From assembly GCF_000012365.1 (NCBI RefSeq), contig NC_007651.1, forward strand, positions 558,001-622,000: DNA of 64,000 nucleotides, in the 5' to 3' direction. Under the pieces are notes generated by a model. It had not been told where the DNA came from and searched no databases. It saw nothing but the letters and a program-made list of their open reading frames with translations. Both the position numbers and the translations under genes were made by a program. This document shows positions 36,177 to 46,800 of this stretch, in pieces. Numbering within the stretch: position 1 is the stretch's first letter; every line of letters starts with the position of its first letter. The DNA comes from Burkholderia thailandensis E264 (lineage in GTDB: Bacteria > Pseudomonadota > Gammaproteobacteria > Burkholderiales > Burkholderiaceae).

Positions 36177-36890
36177 ATGCGATTACTCTTTTTGCTGACC
36201 AATTTCGGCGATCCGATACTCACCGCGCCGCTTGCTTTCGCGGTATTGAGCTGGCTCGCGGCGACGGGCCGCCGCCGCGCCGCGCTCGTGTTGGCGTTCG
36301 GTTTCGCTTGCGCGGTCGGCGTGGTCGCGATGACGAAGTTCGTCTACGCGGGCTGGGGAATCGGCATCGCCGCATGGCGTTTCACCGGCGTGAGCGGTCA
36401 CACGATGCTCGGCGCGGCGGTGTATCCGCTCGTCGCGGCGATATGCGTGCGCGACGCGCATGTGCGGCGCGCGATCTCGGCGGGCCTTGCGTTCGCGTTC
36501 GCGATCGGCCTCTCGCGCGTGCTGCTCGGCTTTCATTCGTGGTCCGAGATCGTGTCGGGCTGGCTGCTCGGCGCGGCTGTCGCGGTGTCGACGGCGAGAT
36601 GGGCGCGCGGCATCGCCGGCGTGCATGCGGGCGGCACGCATGCGGCTCGGAATATTCCGACGCCGCTGCGTGAACATGGCATCGACGTTGTATATCGGCA
36701 CGCGGGCGCCGATGCGGTTGCCGCGCGGCGCACGGCGCGCGTCTCGCGATCGACGGTCATGTTCGTCGCGGTGGCGTGCACGATCGCCGTGTCGTGCTAC
36801 GGGCGCAGCGTGCCCGTGAGCGCGTGGATCTCGCACGCGGCGCCGAAGATCGCGGAATGGAGCCGAGTCTGGCTTGAAGACGCGCGCTGA
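36177..36890 (+). CDS. PAP2-superfamily membrane phosphatase
   Basis: A ~237-aa protein with six hydrophobic segments. The C2 motif SGHT (~residue 77) and the C3-like motif SRVLLGFHSWSE (~120) give the Ser-His and Arg-His pairs of lipid-phosphate phosphatases. The usual C3 Asp is Glu, and the C1 KxxxxxxRP motif is not obvious. The likely substrate is undecaprenyl pyrophosphate or another lipid phosphate recycled during polysaccharide synthesis (inference). GTG 36174 directly before ATG 36177 is an alternative start. It probably shares a transcript with the preceding glycosyltransferase. Confidence 0.82.
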   Translation: MRLLFLLTNFGDPILTAPLAFAVLSWLAATGRRRAALVLAFGFACAVGVVAMTKFVYAGWGIGIAAWRFTGVSGHTMLGAAVYPLVAAICVRDAHVRRAISAGLAFAFAIGLSRVLLGFHSWSEIVSGWLLGAAVAVSTARWARGIAGVHAGGTHAARNIPTPLREHGIDVVYRHAGADAVAARRTARVSRSTVMFVAVACTIAVSCYGRSVPVSAWISHAAPKIAEWSRVWLEDAR

Positions 36891-37647
36891 ACCCGAGCGC
36901 TTCGTTCAGGCGATGTAGACAAACCGCTTTGACGTCGACGCAAGTATTCGATGTAGACGGCCCTCGGGGTCGCACACGCGTCTTATCTCAATAATGCCGG
37001 GCGGAAGCCGGCCAATTCGGAGGAATTTGTTTCATTCATACACAAACATTACGGCGCGGCTGCGCGACAATGAGCGAAGCGGGTGAAAGTGTCCGATTCG
37101 GGCCGTGACGGTTGCCCAATAAATGGTCAACGATGGTCAAATCACGGATGGGAATTCGATTGCAAAAGAGCGCGAATGGTAGAGTAACTTCGACAGTCCG
37201 CTTCTTGAGCGCGACGCAGCAAACGCAGTAAAGCCATCCTGAGAGAGCGAGGTGAAATGGGTTGCGCGGCGAGCCGCGAAACCTGACCGGACGAGTTCAA
37301 CGAGCCCGGCGACGCGGGCGATTCGACGCGTGTCGCGGCTGTCGGGGCGTACCTTGAGTCGCTTGTCCGAGGCTGCTTGCCGATCTCGCGGCGCGCCGCA
37401 TATGTGAATGCGCGGCCGATACGATACGTTGCCGCTTTCTTTGCGAAATCTAACCATCAATCAGAGACCAATGAGGCATCTGACGTGCGCTCCCGAACGA
37501 AACGAACGGGTGCGTCCCGGCGTCGTGTACGGGCGGGGCGCGACACCCTCCCATCCCGCACTGCATTGCCGGTAGGCAGACGATCGTCGGCTTTCGCCGT
37601 ACACGCATTCGTCGAGTCACACAGTCAGTTCATGATCGGAGGCACCA
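36891..37647. other. long control region before the sigma54 regulator gene
   Basis: About 750 bp with no credible gene on either strand. It contains CGATGTAGAC repeated at 36911-36920 and 36949-36958, and ATGGTCAA repeated 10 bp apart at 37123-37130 and 37133-37140, a one-turn spacing typical of protein-binding sites. A long 5' leader for the regulator is possible. I see no clear T-run terminator after the PAP2 gene. Confidence 0.45.
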
Positions 37648-39036
<1,389 letters not shown>

Positions 39037-39039
39037 CAC

Positions 39040-39072
39040 GCGGGCGCGCCGCGGCGAAAGCGGCGCGCCCGC
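39040..39072. terminator. strong hairpin between convergent genes
   Basis: GCGGGCGCGCCGC and GCGGCGCGCCCGC form a perfect 13-bp stem with a 7-base loop, between the stops of the sigma54 regulator and the hydrolase gene. No T run on either side, so it may work as a bidirectional barrier or mRNA-end stabiliser. Confidence 0.6.
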
Positions 39073-39085
39073 GCGAGCGCCGCCG

Positions 39086-41008
39086 TCAGGACGACGCGGC
39101 GGCATCGGCGGAGGCCGCGTGCGCCGTCCCGCGCCGCGCGCCGGCCGGCCGCTGCCGCGGCTGCGATCCGCGGGTCTTGTCGTTCCACCGCGTCAACGTA
39201 TCGATGCAGAGCTCGATGATCATGTCGGCCGCCGACGCGCCGTACACCGAGTGGTCGAGCAGACGGATCATCGCCACGCTCACGAGCGGCGAACGCCTGA
39301 ATGCACGGCGCGGCGAGCCGAAGTAACGGCTCAGCTCGTCGACGCCGGGATCGAACTCGCCATACACGAGCATCGTGCGCACGTTCCGCTCGGCGAGCGT
39401 TCTGATCAGGCCGCGCGGCGTGTCGGGTTTCGGACGGTGGCCGAGGCGCTCCGCGAGACGTGCCGCCGGCTCGCTCAGGCGCGATGTCAACTGGCGCCGC
39501 AGCGCGCTCAGCACCGGGCGCAGATCGCGGCCCTCGCGCAGCAGGCGGCGCCATTTGCTCCAGTCGCGCATCGATGCGAGATAGCCGCGCGCGGAGTTCG
39601 TCTGCTGCTTGCGCGCTTCGTCGATCGTGAGCCCCCGCGGCCAGATGAAGCGCGGCAGGTTGACCGCGATCACGCCCGCGGCCGCATGCGCGCGCGCGGC
39701 CGCGTGCAGCGCGGCGAACGCGCCCGAGCACACGCCGAACGCGACGACCGGGCGCCGGCAATGCGCGCCGAGCCAGTCGGCGGCCGCGGCGACGTCCGCG
39801 ATCGCGGGATCGGAGTACAGCACGTCGGCTTGATCGTCGGGCGCACGCGCGCCGCTGTCGCCGATACCTTCGATGTCGATTCGCAGCGATGCGACGCCGC
39901 GCCGCGCGAGCGTGCGCGCGAGCCGCACGCCGATGCGGCCGTCCGCGCTCCGCGGATTGGCCGCCGTGTTCGCGATCAGCAGGCACGGCGTGCCGGCGCG
40001 CGCGGGCACGACGGGCTCGCACAGCGTGCCGACGAGCCGCTTCGCGCCGACGTGGACGAGCGTCTCGGTGATGCCGTCGAATGCGAATGCGACGGGCGGC
40101 GGCGCTTGCGGCACGCGTGCGGCGCGATTGCCGGCCGACGCGCGCGCCGGAGGGATCGCCTCGCCGGCCGCGCGCGCGACGGCCGAATGCGCGCCGCGGT
40201 CGACCGCAATCGGCTCCGCCGCCGCCTTCCGTTCGCGACGGCCGATCCAGCGCGCGACCGATTCGATCGCCGCAAGCGGCACGCGCGAGCGCGCGCCTTC
40301 CTGCAACGCGTTCGGCCATTCCGGGAACGGCTCGATGTCCGTCGGCACGCCGCGCGCCGTGAGCGCGTCGTGCAGCGCGGGACTGTCGCCGTAGTCGGTG
40401 TCGACGAGTAGCGCCGCGCACGGCGGCGTGGCCGCGTTCGCGACCGCATCGCTCAGATCGACCTTCTTCAGATCGGCGACGAAATCGCCTGGGTAGCGAT
40501 GGCCGAGGATGTTCAGCCACGGCTCTTCGTGGTGCTGCTCGCGAATCGCGGGCGGCGTGGTGTCCAGCCAGCGCTTCTGCACGATCGACAGCTCGCGCAG
40601 ATAGGCGCGCCCGCGCACGACGGGCGCGAGCGCGACGAATGCATCGACTTCGGGCGCGTCTTCGCCCGCGAGCGCGAGCATCGCGAACGCGGCGCCCGCG
40701 CGCAGGCCGACGAGCGTGACGCTATCGACGGGCGCGTGCTCGCGCAGCGCGAGCGTCGCGCGCCGCACGCTCGCGACGCTCGCGGGCAGCCGCCCCGGCG
40801 CGAGATCGTCGCCCGCCGAATCGCCGGCGCACGGGTAATGAAAGCGCAGCACCCACATGCCGTCGCCGGCGAGACGCTCGGCGAGCGTGCGGACCACCTT
40901 GTGCGTCCACAGCGCCTCGTGCCCGAGCGCTTCGCAGATCACGACGCCGCGTCGCGTGCGCCCCTCGTGCAGCCATCCCAGGCAATCGTCGAATCGGACT
41001 GGTCTCAA
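39086..41008 (-). CDS. double alpha/beta-hydrolase, exosortase-A-system-like (640 aa)
   Basis: Two alpha/beta-hydrolase folds in tandem. Domain 1 (~10-250) has GVVICEALGHEALW, RFHYPCAGDSAG and the nucleophile elbow GLRAGAA. Domain 2 (~320-590) has LRIDIEGIGDSGA and GVCSGAFAAL. The usual nucleophile Ser is Arg in the first elbow and Cys in the second. These variants recall the two hydrolases of exosortase-A-type polysaccharide loci, here fused in one chain (inference). Likely a cytoplasmic acyl or aminoacyl transferase/thioesterase acting on the carrier protein of this operon. The start is TTG 41008 with GAGGATAGAAAA upstream, overlapping the GH2 stop by 4 bp (TTGA). Confidence 0.8.
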   Translation of the reverse strand: MRPVRFDDCLGWLHEGRTRRGVVICEALGHEALWTHKVVRTLAERLAGDGMWVLRFHYPCAGDSAGDDLAPGRLPASVASVRRATLALREHAPVDSVTLVGLRAGAAFAMLALAGEDAPEVDAFVALAPVVRGRAYLRELSIVQKRWLDTTPPAIREQHHEEPWLNILGHRYPGDFVADLKKVDLSDAVANAATPPCAALLVDTDYGDSPALHDALTARGVPTDIEPFPEWPNALQEGARSRVPLAAIESVARWIGRRERKAAAEPIAVDRGAHSAVARAAGEAIPPARASAGNRAARVPQAPPPVAFAFDGITETLVHVGAKRLVGTLCEPVVPARAGTPCLLIANTAANPRSADGRIGVRLARTLARRGVASLRIDIEGIGDSGARAPDDQADVLYSDPAIADVAAAADWLGAHCRRPVVAFGVCSGAFAALHAAARAHAAAGVIAVNLPRFIWPRGLTIDEARKQQTNSARGYLASMRDWSKWRRLLREGRDLRPVLSALRRQLTSRLSEPAARLAERLGHRPKPDTPRGLIRTLAERNVRTMLVYGEFDPGVDELSRYFGSPRRAFRRSPLVSVAMIRLLDHSVYGASAADMIIELCIDTLTRWNDKTRGSQPRQRPAGARRGTAHAASADAAASS

Positions 41009-43524
41009 TTTTCTATCCTCGGGCGAATGGTCTTGTTGGAATTGAGTGCGCGCACTTCGATCGCGGGCGGCGCTGGGCGAGGCGCGCACGCGTCGGGCGG
41101 GCTGTTGTCGTAAGCGGGGGAATGAGGAGCGGCGGCGAGCACGATGCGCGCGGCGGCACCCGGCGCGAGATGAAACCAGTCGATGTCGGGCAGCAAGCCG
41201 GGGGCGCACACATGCACGTAGCGCGCGAACGTGCGCGTTTGCACGTCGAGGTGCCAGCGGCCGTCTCGATACGCGGCGCTCGCTTCGAGGCCGATGTCGC
41301 CGCGCTCGAACACGGTCGGCGCGGTGCGCTCGGGGAAGTGGAACGCCTGCGACAGCAGCGTGCCGTCGGCCGCGTACAGCGATGCGATCACGACGTCGTG
41401 CTCGCGCGGGCCGAAGCGGTACGCATACGTGAAATCGAAGAATCGGCCGAGCAGGTCGGCGGAATTCACGCATTCGCCTGCGTGGGCGCCGACGCGCAAC
41501 GCGCGGCTCGCGCGCGCGATCGGCGTCTTGCCATCGCGCAGCGCGACGAGCTCGATGCGGGCGTCGAGCGGCGCCGGCGTATCGTTGAGCACGTGCACGT
41601 CGAGGCCGTTGAGCCCCTCGTCGGTTAGCAGGATCTGCCGCGGCTGCGATACGCGCCTGAACGCGTGCCACGCGGATTTCGGCCGGCCGTGCGCGTCGAC
41701 GAGGCCCCAGCCTGCGCCCGGCATCACGTCCTGGAACTGCCAGACGAGCGCGCCCGCGCACGTCGAGCCGACGCGCCGCCATTCGGCGAGCGTCTCCCCG
41801 ACGAGATCGGCGACGATCGCGCGCGAGAGCGTCAGATAGCGGGCGGGATCGAAGCCGCGCAGGCGCGCTGGCTCGACGCCGTACAGCGTGCGCAGGTAAT
41901 GATCGCGCACGTCGTCGAAATCCCACGGCGCGCCCGGATCGCGCGGCACCGCGCGTTTCCAGGCGGGCTCGTGCGCGGCGGGCGAGCCGATCGACGCGAG
42001 CGTCTCGTCGCACGGCACGTTCGCGAATGCAAGGCACTCGCTCGCGAAGCGCACGCCGGCACGACGGGCGTCCTCGGGCGGCCGCAGATACGCGCCGACG
42101 CCGTAGTAATGCGTGAGACCTTCGCGCGGCGCGAACGGCAGCACGCCGCCGTGCGGCGAATCGCTGACGTAGACCGCATCGGGCCGATGCGCGGCGCACA
42201 GTTCGGCGAGCAACTGTTCGGTGGCGGGCACGCGGCGTTCGTCGGGCGCGAGCCCGACCATCGCCGCCTGCTGCGCGATTTCGCTGCCGCCGCACAGCAC
42301 GGCGATCGACGGGCGCGCCGCGTGCAGGCCGAGGAACTGTTCGGCTTCGCGCTTCAGCGATTCGGCGAAGCGCGGGTCGCCCGACGGGTAGTCGAAGTTC
42401 GCGAGCATGAAGTCCTGCCAGACGAGCAGGCCGAGCTCGTCGCAGAGCGCGTAGAACGCGTCGGCTTCGTAGGTCATCGTGCCGCCGACGCGGATCATGT
42501 TGCAGCCGGCGTCGCGCGCGAGCGAAAGCGCGCGGCGGTAGGCGGCCGGTTCGGCGTTCAGGCCGACCGGGTCGGCGCTCGTCCAGCACGCGCCGCGCGC
42601 GAAGAACGGCGTGCCGTTGATCGACAGCGCGAAGCCCCGGCCGTCGTCGCCGCGTTCGACGGCGAGCGTGCGAAAGCCGGTTTTCGCGAGCGGAATCGTC
42701 GCGCCGCCAACTTCGACGCCGACGTCGTACAACGCGGGCTCGCCGTGCGTATGCGGCCACCACGGCGTGACGTTCGGGACCCTGAGCGTCGCGCGCGCGG
42801 TGCGCGGACCGGTTGCTTCGAGCGTTGCCGCATGCGCGCCGCAAACGAGTCGCGCGCGCGTCGCGCTCGGCAGCGGCGCGGCGAATTCGAGCGTCGCGTC
42901 GAGCACGCCGTCGCCGCCGTCCAGCGTCGCGCGCAGGGTGTCGCGCACGATCGTCGGCGCGCCGGCCGGATTCACGAGGTCGATCGGGCGCCACGGCCCG
43001 ATCGGCTCGATCGCCGGAAACCAGCCCGGCATCCGGCCGAGGAACGTCGCGCGCACGCCGCGCAGCGCGGGCGTGTCGACGAGGCGCGTGCGCCAGCGCG
43101 CGCGGCCGCGCGGCGGATGCGCGGCGAGATGCCGGTCGAGCGAGCGAAAGCAGATCGCGAGGCGATTCGCGCCGCGGAGCGTCACGGCGACGTCGTGCGA
43201 GACGTACATGTTGTCCGAGCAGAGCAGCAGCGTGTCGTCGAGCCAGACCTCGGCGATCGTCGCGAGGCCGTTCAGGCGGACGATGCGCGGGCCCGCGCCG
43301 TGCAGCGTCGTTCGATACCAATAGTCGCTATCGCCGAGCGGATACGGATGCGAAGGATCGAAGCGTCGCGCGGCGGCGAGCGCCTGCGCGACGGTGCCGG
43401 GCACGCTCGCGGCGCACCAGCCGGCGTCGCCGAGTTCGCTCGGCCGCGCGATCGCGCCGGCGGGCGTCGCGATCAACGTCCATTGGGCAGCGCCGCGCGC
43501 CACGCGATCCAACGCGGATTTCAT
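41005..43524 (-). CDS. GH2-family beta-mannosidase-like glycoside hydrolase
   Basis: An 839-aa multidomain protein: N-terminal jelly roll (YWYRTTLHGAGPRIVRLNGL, EVWLDDTLL), Ig-like domain, catalytic TIM barrel, C-terminal beta domains. In the barrel, CNMIRVGGTMTYEADAFYALC is the family hallmark. The acid/base Glu lies in AVLCGGSEIAQQ (usual GNNE-type motif) and the nucleophile Glu in RFASECLAF. There is no signal peptide, so it acts inside the cell, perhaps trimming or editing lipid-linked oligosaccharides or transferring sugars. ATG 43524 overlaps the DUF1839 stop (ATGA). Confidence 0.85.
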   Translation of the reverse strand: MKSALDRVARGAAQWTLIATPAGAIARPSELGDAGWCAASVPGTVAQALAAARRFDPSHPYPLGDSDYWYRTTLHGAGPRIVRLNGLATIAEVWLDDTLLLCSDNMYVSHDVAVTLRGANRLAICFRSLDRHLAAHPPRGRARWRTRLVDTPALRGVRATFLGRMPGWFPAIEPIGPWRPIDLVNPAGAPTIVRDTLRATLDGGDGVLDATLEFAAPLPSATRARLVCGAHAATLEATGPRTARATLRVPNVTPWWPHTHGEPALYDVGVEVGGATIPLAKTGFRTLAVERGDDGRGFALSINGTPFFARGACWTSADPVGLNAEPAAYRRALSLARDAGCNMIRVGGTMTYEADAFYALCDELGLLVWQDFMLANFDYPSGDPRFAESLKREAEQFLGLHAARPSIAVLCGGSEIAQQAAMVGLAPDERRVPATEQLLAELCAAHRPDAVYVSDSPHGGVLPFAPREGLTHYYGVGAYLRPPEDARRAGVRFASECLAFANVPCDETLASIGSPAAHEPAWKRAVPRDPGAPWDFDDVRDHYLRTLYGVEPARLRGFDPARYLTLSRAIVADLVGETLAEWRRVGSTCAGALVWQFQDVMPGAGWGLVDAHGRPKSAWHAFRRVSQPRQILLTDEGLNGLDVHVLNDTPAPLDARIELVALRDGKTPIARASRALRVGAHAGECVNSADLLGRFFDFTYAYRFGPREHDVVIASLYAADGTLLSQAFHFPERTAPTVFERGDIGLEASAAYRDGRWHLDVQTRTFARYVHVCAPGLLPDIDWFHLAPGAAARIVLAAAPHSPAYDNSPPDACAPRPAPPAIEVRALNSNKTIRPRIEN

Positions 43525-44609
43525 CGGGCCGCGGCGACGGGCCTCGGCGGCGCGTACAACGTGCCGAACGGCGGATTCGGCTCGGCATTGCCGGGCGGCG
43601 TGATGCGAGCGACGCCGTCGACGAGCGACGCATACGCGCGCTCGAGAATGTCGAGACTGCTTTCGCCGCGCTCTTCCTTGCCGCGAGCGCTTGCGCGCGC
43701 GAGGCGGAATTCGAGCACCATCGATTCGGATGCGATCGTGTCGCATGCGGCGACGAGCGCGTCGATCTGGCCGCCGCAGCCGCTCGCTTCGAGCCAGCGC
43801 AGATAGCGGCCGAACAGCTCGAAGTTCGCGCCGAGCTGGCGCAGCGTGTTGAACGAATACGCGTGGAAGTACGAGATCGGCTGCGACGCGATTCTCTTCG
43901 CGTCGCGCGCGAGCTGCTCGCGAAACGCGGCGATCGGATTCGACGCGGGCCGGCGCTTCAGATGGCGCGCGAGCAGCGCGAGCGACGCGTCGCACAGCTC
44001 GCGTTCCTCGAGCGGCTTGAACCGCCGCTTCGCGCATTCGACGTACGGCGCGAGGTGCGCCGGCGCATGCTTGCCGAACAGTCCGTCGTAATCGACGCCT
44101 TCGGCGAGGTAGTAGCCGCTGTTGTGAAAGTAGCCGACGCGGCGGCGTTCGCGATCGATCGCGTCGATGCCGATCGTCGTCTTCGTGTGCTCGGACTGGT
44201 AGCTGTTGCCGCGCGTGTCGGGCAGATACCACGCGTCGACTTCGACGAGCATCAGGTTGCCGCGTGCGACCTGGTGCTCGACGTGCATGTCGACCGGCTC
44301 GAAGATCGCGTGCTCCTGCACGACGATCCCGTACAGCGTCTCGAGATCCTCGAACGGAAACTTGAAGAACGAGAACTGATCGCCCTCGAAGTCGAGCGTG
44401 ATCGTAAACGGCAGCGCCGCATAAGGGTTGAGCCCCCACCAGCCGAGCACCTCGATCCACAGGTCGACGTAGCAGTTCGTCTGCTTCCAGACCATCTGCG
44501 GCCCGTGCAGCGCGTGCGGCCGGTAATGCCGCGCGCGATGCCGGATGTCGGTGAAGATCTCTTCGAGCGACGCGCCGTTTGCCGGCGCGTCGAGCAGGAT
44601 GCTGCTCAT
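43521..44609 (-). CDS. DUF1839-family protein
   Basis: A 362-aa protein matching DUF1839: an N-terminal QTNCYVDLWIEVLGWWGLNP, FEGDQFSFFKFP, LMLVEVDAWYLPDT and TTIGIDAID pattern reminiscent of papain-like or transferase folds, then a helical C-terminal half. The family occurs next to amino acid:carrier-protein ligases, so it is a candidate for the enzyme that takes the aminoacyl group from the carrier. Cys and His residues in the N-terminal half (NCYVDLW, HVEHQVARGN) could be catalytic, but this is a guess. Overlaps the genes on both sides by 4 bp. Confidence 0.85.
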   Translation of the reverse strand: MSSILLDAPANGASLEEIFTDIRHRARHYRPHALHGPQMVWKQTNCYVDLWIEVLGWWGLNPYAALPFTITLDFEGDQFSFFKFPFEDLETLYGIVVQEHAIFEPVDMHVEHQVARGNLMLVEVDAWYLPDTRGNSYQSEHTKTTIGIDAIDRERRRVGYFHNSGYYLAEGVDYDGLFGKHAPAHLAPYVECAKRRFKPLEERELCDASLALLARHLKRRPASNPIAAFREQLARDAKRIASQPISYFHAYSFNTLRQLGANFELFGRYLRWLEASGCGGQIDALVAACDTIASESMVLEFRLARASARGKEERGESSLDILERAYASLVDGVARITPPGNAEPNPPFGTLYAPPRPVAAAR

Positions 44610-45580
44610 CGATGTCCCCACAGTACGTCGCGTACCGCCTGCGGCCAGGTGTCCGGATCGAGGCCGTGATGCCTGAAGAGACCGAGCGTCAGGCGTTCGA
44701 GGCCGAAGCCGACGCAGCCCGTGTGCGCGACCGCGGCATTCGCGGTCTTGATGCCCCACAGCAGGCCGAAGTGGTCCATGTGGTAGTTGAAGCTCAGGCA
44801 CGCGGTCAGGCGGCCGTCGTATTCGATCGGAATCAGGAGCTCGAATTTCAGGTTCTGGTCGCGCTGGCTGCTCGCGACGATCTTGCCGCCGCGGCCGAAG
44901 AACGGATCGTTCGCGAGGTCGATGCTGTTGGGCAAGTGCAGCGCGTCGATCATCCGGGTGCCGCGCTCGATCCAGTCCTGGCGGAACGCGAGGATCTGCT
45001 CGGGTGTGCCGATGCGGATGTATTCGCGCATCCTGAACAGTTGCATGCGCGTCGGGTCGAGCGACGGCTCGTGCCGGAAGCAGTACGAGAATGCGTCGAC
45101 GATCCGTCCGTCGACGGGCAGCGCGCCGCGCTGCGCGACAACCGGATAGACGGGATAGCAGGCGGCGGGCGTCATCACGACGTAGGTGGGCTTCTGGCTC
45201 TCGGTCCAGTCGTCGCCGCGATCGAGGCATTGCAGCACGCGCTGATGATCGTGCTCGTTGCCGCAGAAGCTGTGCACGGTGCCCGCGAGCTGCGGGAAGC
45301 TCTTCAGATATTCGCTGCGCTCGAATTCGGGGCGGCTCATCGCCGGCGGAAAGCGCAGCACTTCCGCGTGCTGGTCGGCGCCGAGGCGCGTGATGTACGC
45401 GTCGAGCGCGTCGACGACGCGCTCGAACTTCTCGCTGCGGCCGAACAGGCCCTGGATGCCCGTCGAAATCAACAGCCCCGCTTCGACGAGCTCGTCGCGC
45501 AGCTTGTTCACGCCGTCGCGATCGAGGGGCGCGTGGGCCGCGTCGGCCGCGCGCACGGAAGGATGGGTCATATCGTTCAA
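44606..45580 (-). CDS. amino acid--[acyl-carrier-protein] ligase (seryl-tRNA-synthetase-like)
   Basis: A 324-aa class II synthetase-like protein lacking the tRNA-binding arm, as in the known amino acid:carrier-protein ligases (such as Bradyrhizobium BLL0957) that load Gly or Ala onto a phosphopantetheine carrier. Class II motif 2 is seen as FRMREYIRIG and motif 3 as GCVGFGLERLTLGLF. Metal-ligand candidates are the Cys of SFCGNEHDH, the Glu of RMREYIRIG and the Cys of TGCVGFG, as in this family. The carrier protein gene is two genes upstream, giving a complete loading pair. Overlaps its neighbours by 4 bp on both sides. Confidence 0.9.
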   Translation of the reverse strand: MNDMTHPSVRAADAAHAPLDRDGVNKLRDELVEAGLLISTGIQGLFGRSEKFERVVDALDAYITRLGADQHAEVLRFPPAMSRPEFERSEYLKSFPQLAGTVHSFCGNEHDHQRVLQCLDRGDDWTESQKPTYVVMTPAACYPVYPVVAQRGALPVDGRIVDAFSYCFRHEPSLDPTRMQLFRMREYIRIGTPEQILAFRQDWIERGTRMIDALHLPNSIDLANDPFFGRGGKIVASSQRDQNLKFELLIPIEYDGRLTACLSFNYHMDHFGLLWGIKTANAAVAHTGCVGFGLERLTLGLFRHHGLDPDTWPQAVRDVLWGHR

Positions 45581-46800
45581 ATCTCTCTCTCAAGCGTGGC
45601 GGGGCGCAGCGCGAGCAGCAGGTTGGCCGTGTTCGCCTCGATGCGATCGTTGCTGATCATCAGCGGCGCCGAATGCAGGTCGCGGATGTGGCGGCCGAGC
45701 GTATACGGCGTGCCGTTCTTGTACGACGCCATCCCGCAGATCATCGTCGCGTGCTTGACCACTTCGAGCGCCGTCGTCGACACGTAGGTTTTCAGCGTGT
45801 TGATCTCGGCCGCCTGCGCCATCGCCGCGGACCACGAGCGCGACGCGCCGTGCTCGTGCAGGCGCAGCGCGCCGTCGATGCGCGCCTGCATCGCCTGCAG
45901 CAGCGCGAGCGCATCCGCGATCCGGCGGCCGGACGGCGGCAGCGCGCCGCCTTGCTTTTGCATCTGCGCGCGGAAGAACTGGTGCGCGCGCAGGAACGCG
46001 TCGTTCGCGATGCCCGTCCATACGGCGGCCCACAGAATGTGCGACGTCGGCACCATGGTGCGCTCGGCGATCTGCGCGAACGGCACCGGAAAGATCTGGT
46101 CGCAGGAGCCGCGCGCATCGAGCGCGAAGCCTTCGCTGCAGGTGCCGCGCATGCCGAACGTGTCCCAGCCGCTGCGGCGCGTGAGCGTCGCGTTCTCCTT
46201 CAGCAGCGTGACGAGCACCTGCTCGGCGGCGGGCGCCTCGCGGTCGCGCCGCGCGGTCACGAGGATCGCGTCGGCTTGCGCGCCGTACGAGATCGTCGGC
46301 GCGAGCTTCGCGAGCGTGAACATGTTCCCGTCCGCTTCGATCGCGCAGCGGCTGTTGCGAAGATTGCCGCCGACTTCCTCCTCGGACGTCGCGGACGCGA
46401 GCAGCCATTCGCGCTCGGCGAGCTGCTCGGCGAAGCGGCGATGCCAGTCGCTCGACAGCGCATGATCGACGATGCTCGCGACTTGGGTCTGGTGCATCGC
46501 GTAGATCATCGCGGCCGACGAGCATGCCTGGCCGATGATCCCGCATGCGGAGGCCACGGCCGCGAGCGATGCGCCGCGGCCGCCCAGCTCGAGCGGCACG
46601 AGCGCGCCGAGCAGGCGCTCTTCGCGCATGGCGTCGACCGCTTCGGTCGGAAAGCGCGCGTCGCGGTCGACCGCGTCGGCGAAGCGCGCGGCCACCTGCG
46701 CGACGCGGCGGGCGGCTTCGTTCAGCACGTGATCGTCGGCGAACACGGATTCGACGGCGGTAACGCGCGCGTTACCGGTTTCGGCGTCGAAGCGCTTCAT
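45577..46800 (-). CDS. acyl-CoA dehydrogenase-family flavoprotein
   Basis: A 407-aa protein with the three-part dehydrogenase fold: N-terminal helices (ERLLGALVPLELGGRGASLAAV), a middle beta domain (RSGWDTFGMRGTCSEGFALD, the flavin-contact WDTFGMRGT motif) and C-terminal helices. It presumably oxidises an acyl or aminoacyl thioester; in this operon the substrate may be carried by the adjacent carrier protein rather than CoA (inference). I could not assign the catalytic Glu with confidence. Overlaps the carrier-protein gene (upstream) and the ligase (downstream) by 4 bp each. Confidence 0.88.
   Translation of the reverse strand: MKRFDAETGNARVTAVESVFADDHVLNEAARRVAQVAARFADAVDRDARFPTEAVDAMREERLLGALVPLELGGRGASLAAVASACGIIGQACSSAAMIYAMHQTQVASIVDHALSSDWHRRFAEQLAEREWLLASATSEEEVGGNLRNSRCAIEADGNMFTLAKLAPTISYGAQADAILVTARRDREAPAAEQVLVTLLKENATLTRRSGWDTFGMRGTCSEGFALDARGSCDQIFPVPFAQIAERTMVPTSHILWAAVWTGIANDAFLRAHQFFRAQMQKQGGALPPSGRRIADALALLQAMQARIDGALRLHEHGASRSWSAAMAQAAEINTLKTYVSTTALEVVKHATMICGMASYKNGTPYTLGRHIRDLHSAPLMISNDRIEANTANLLLALRPATLEREI

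Noticed and set aside
37137..37460. 107-codon minus-strand frame in the regulator leader
   Set aside because: No ribosome-binding site, poor codon bias and no homology that I can see.
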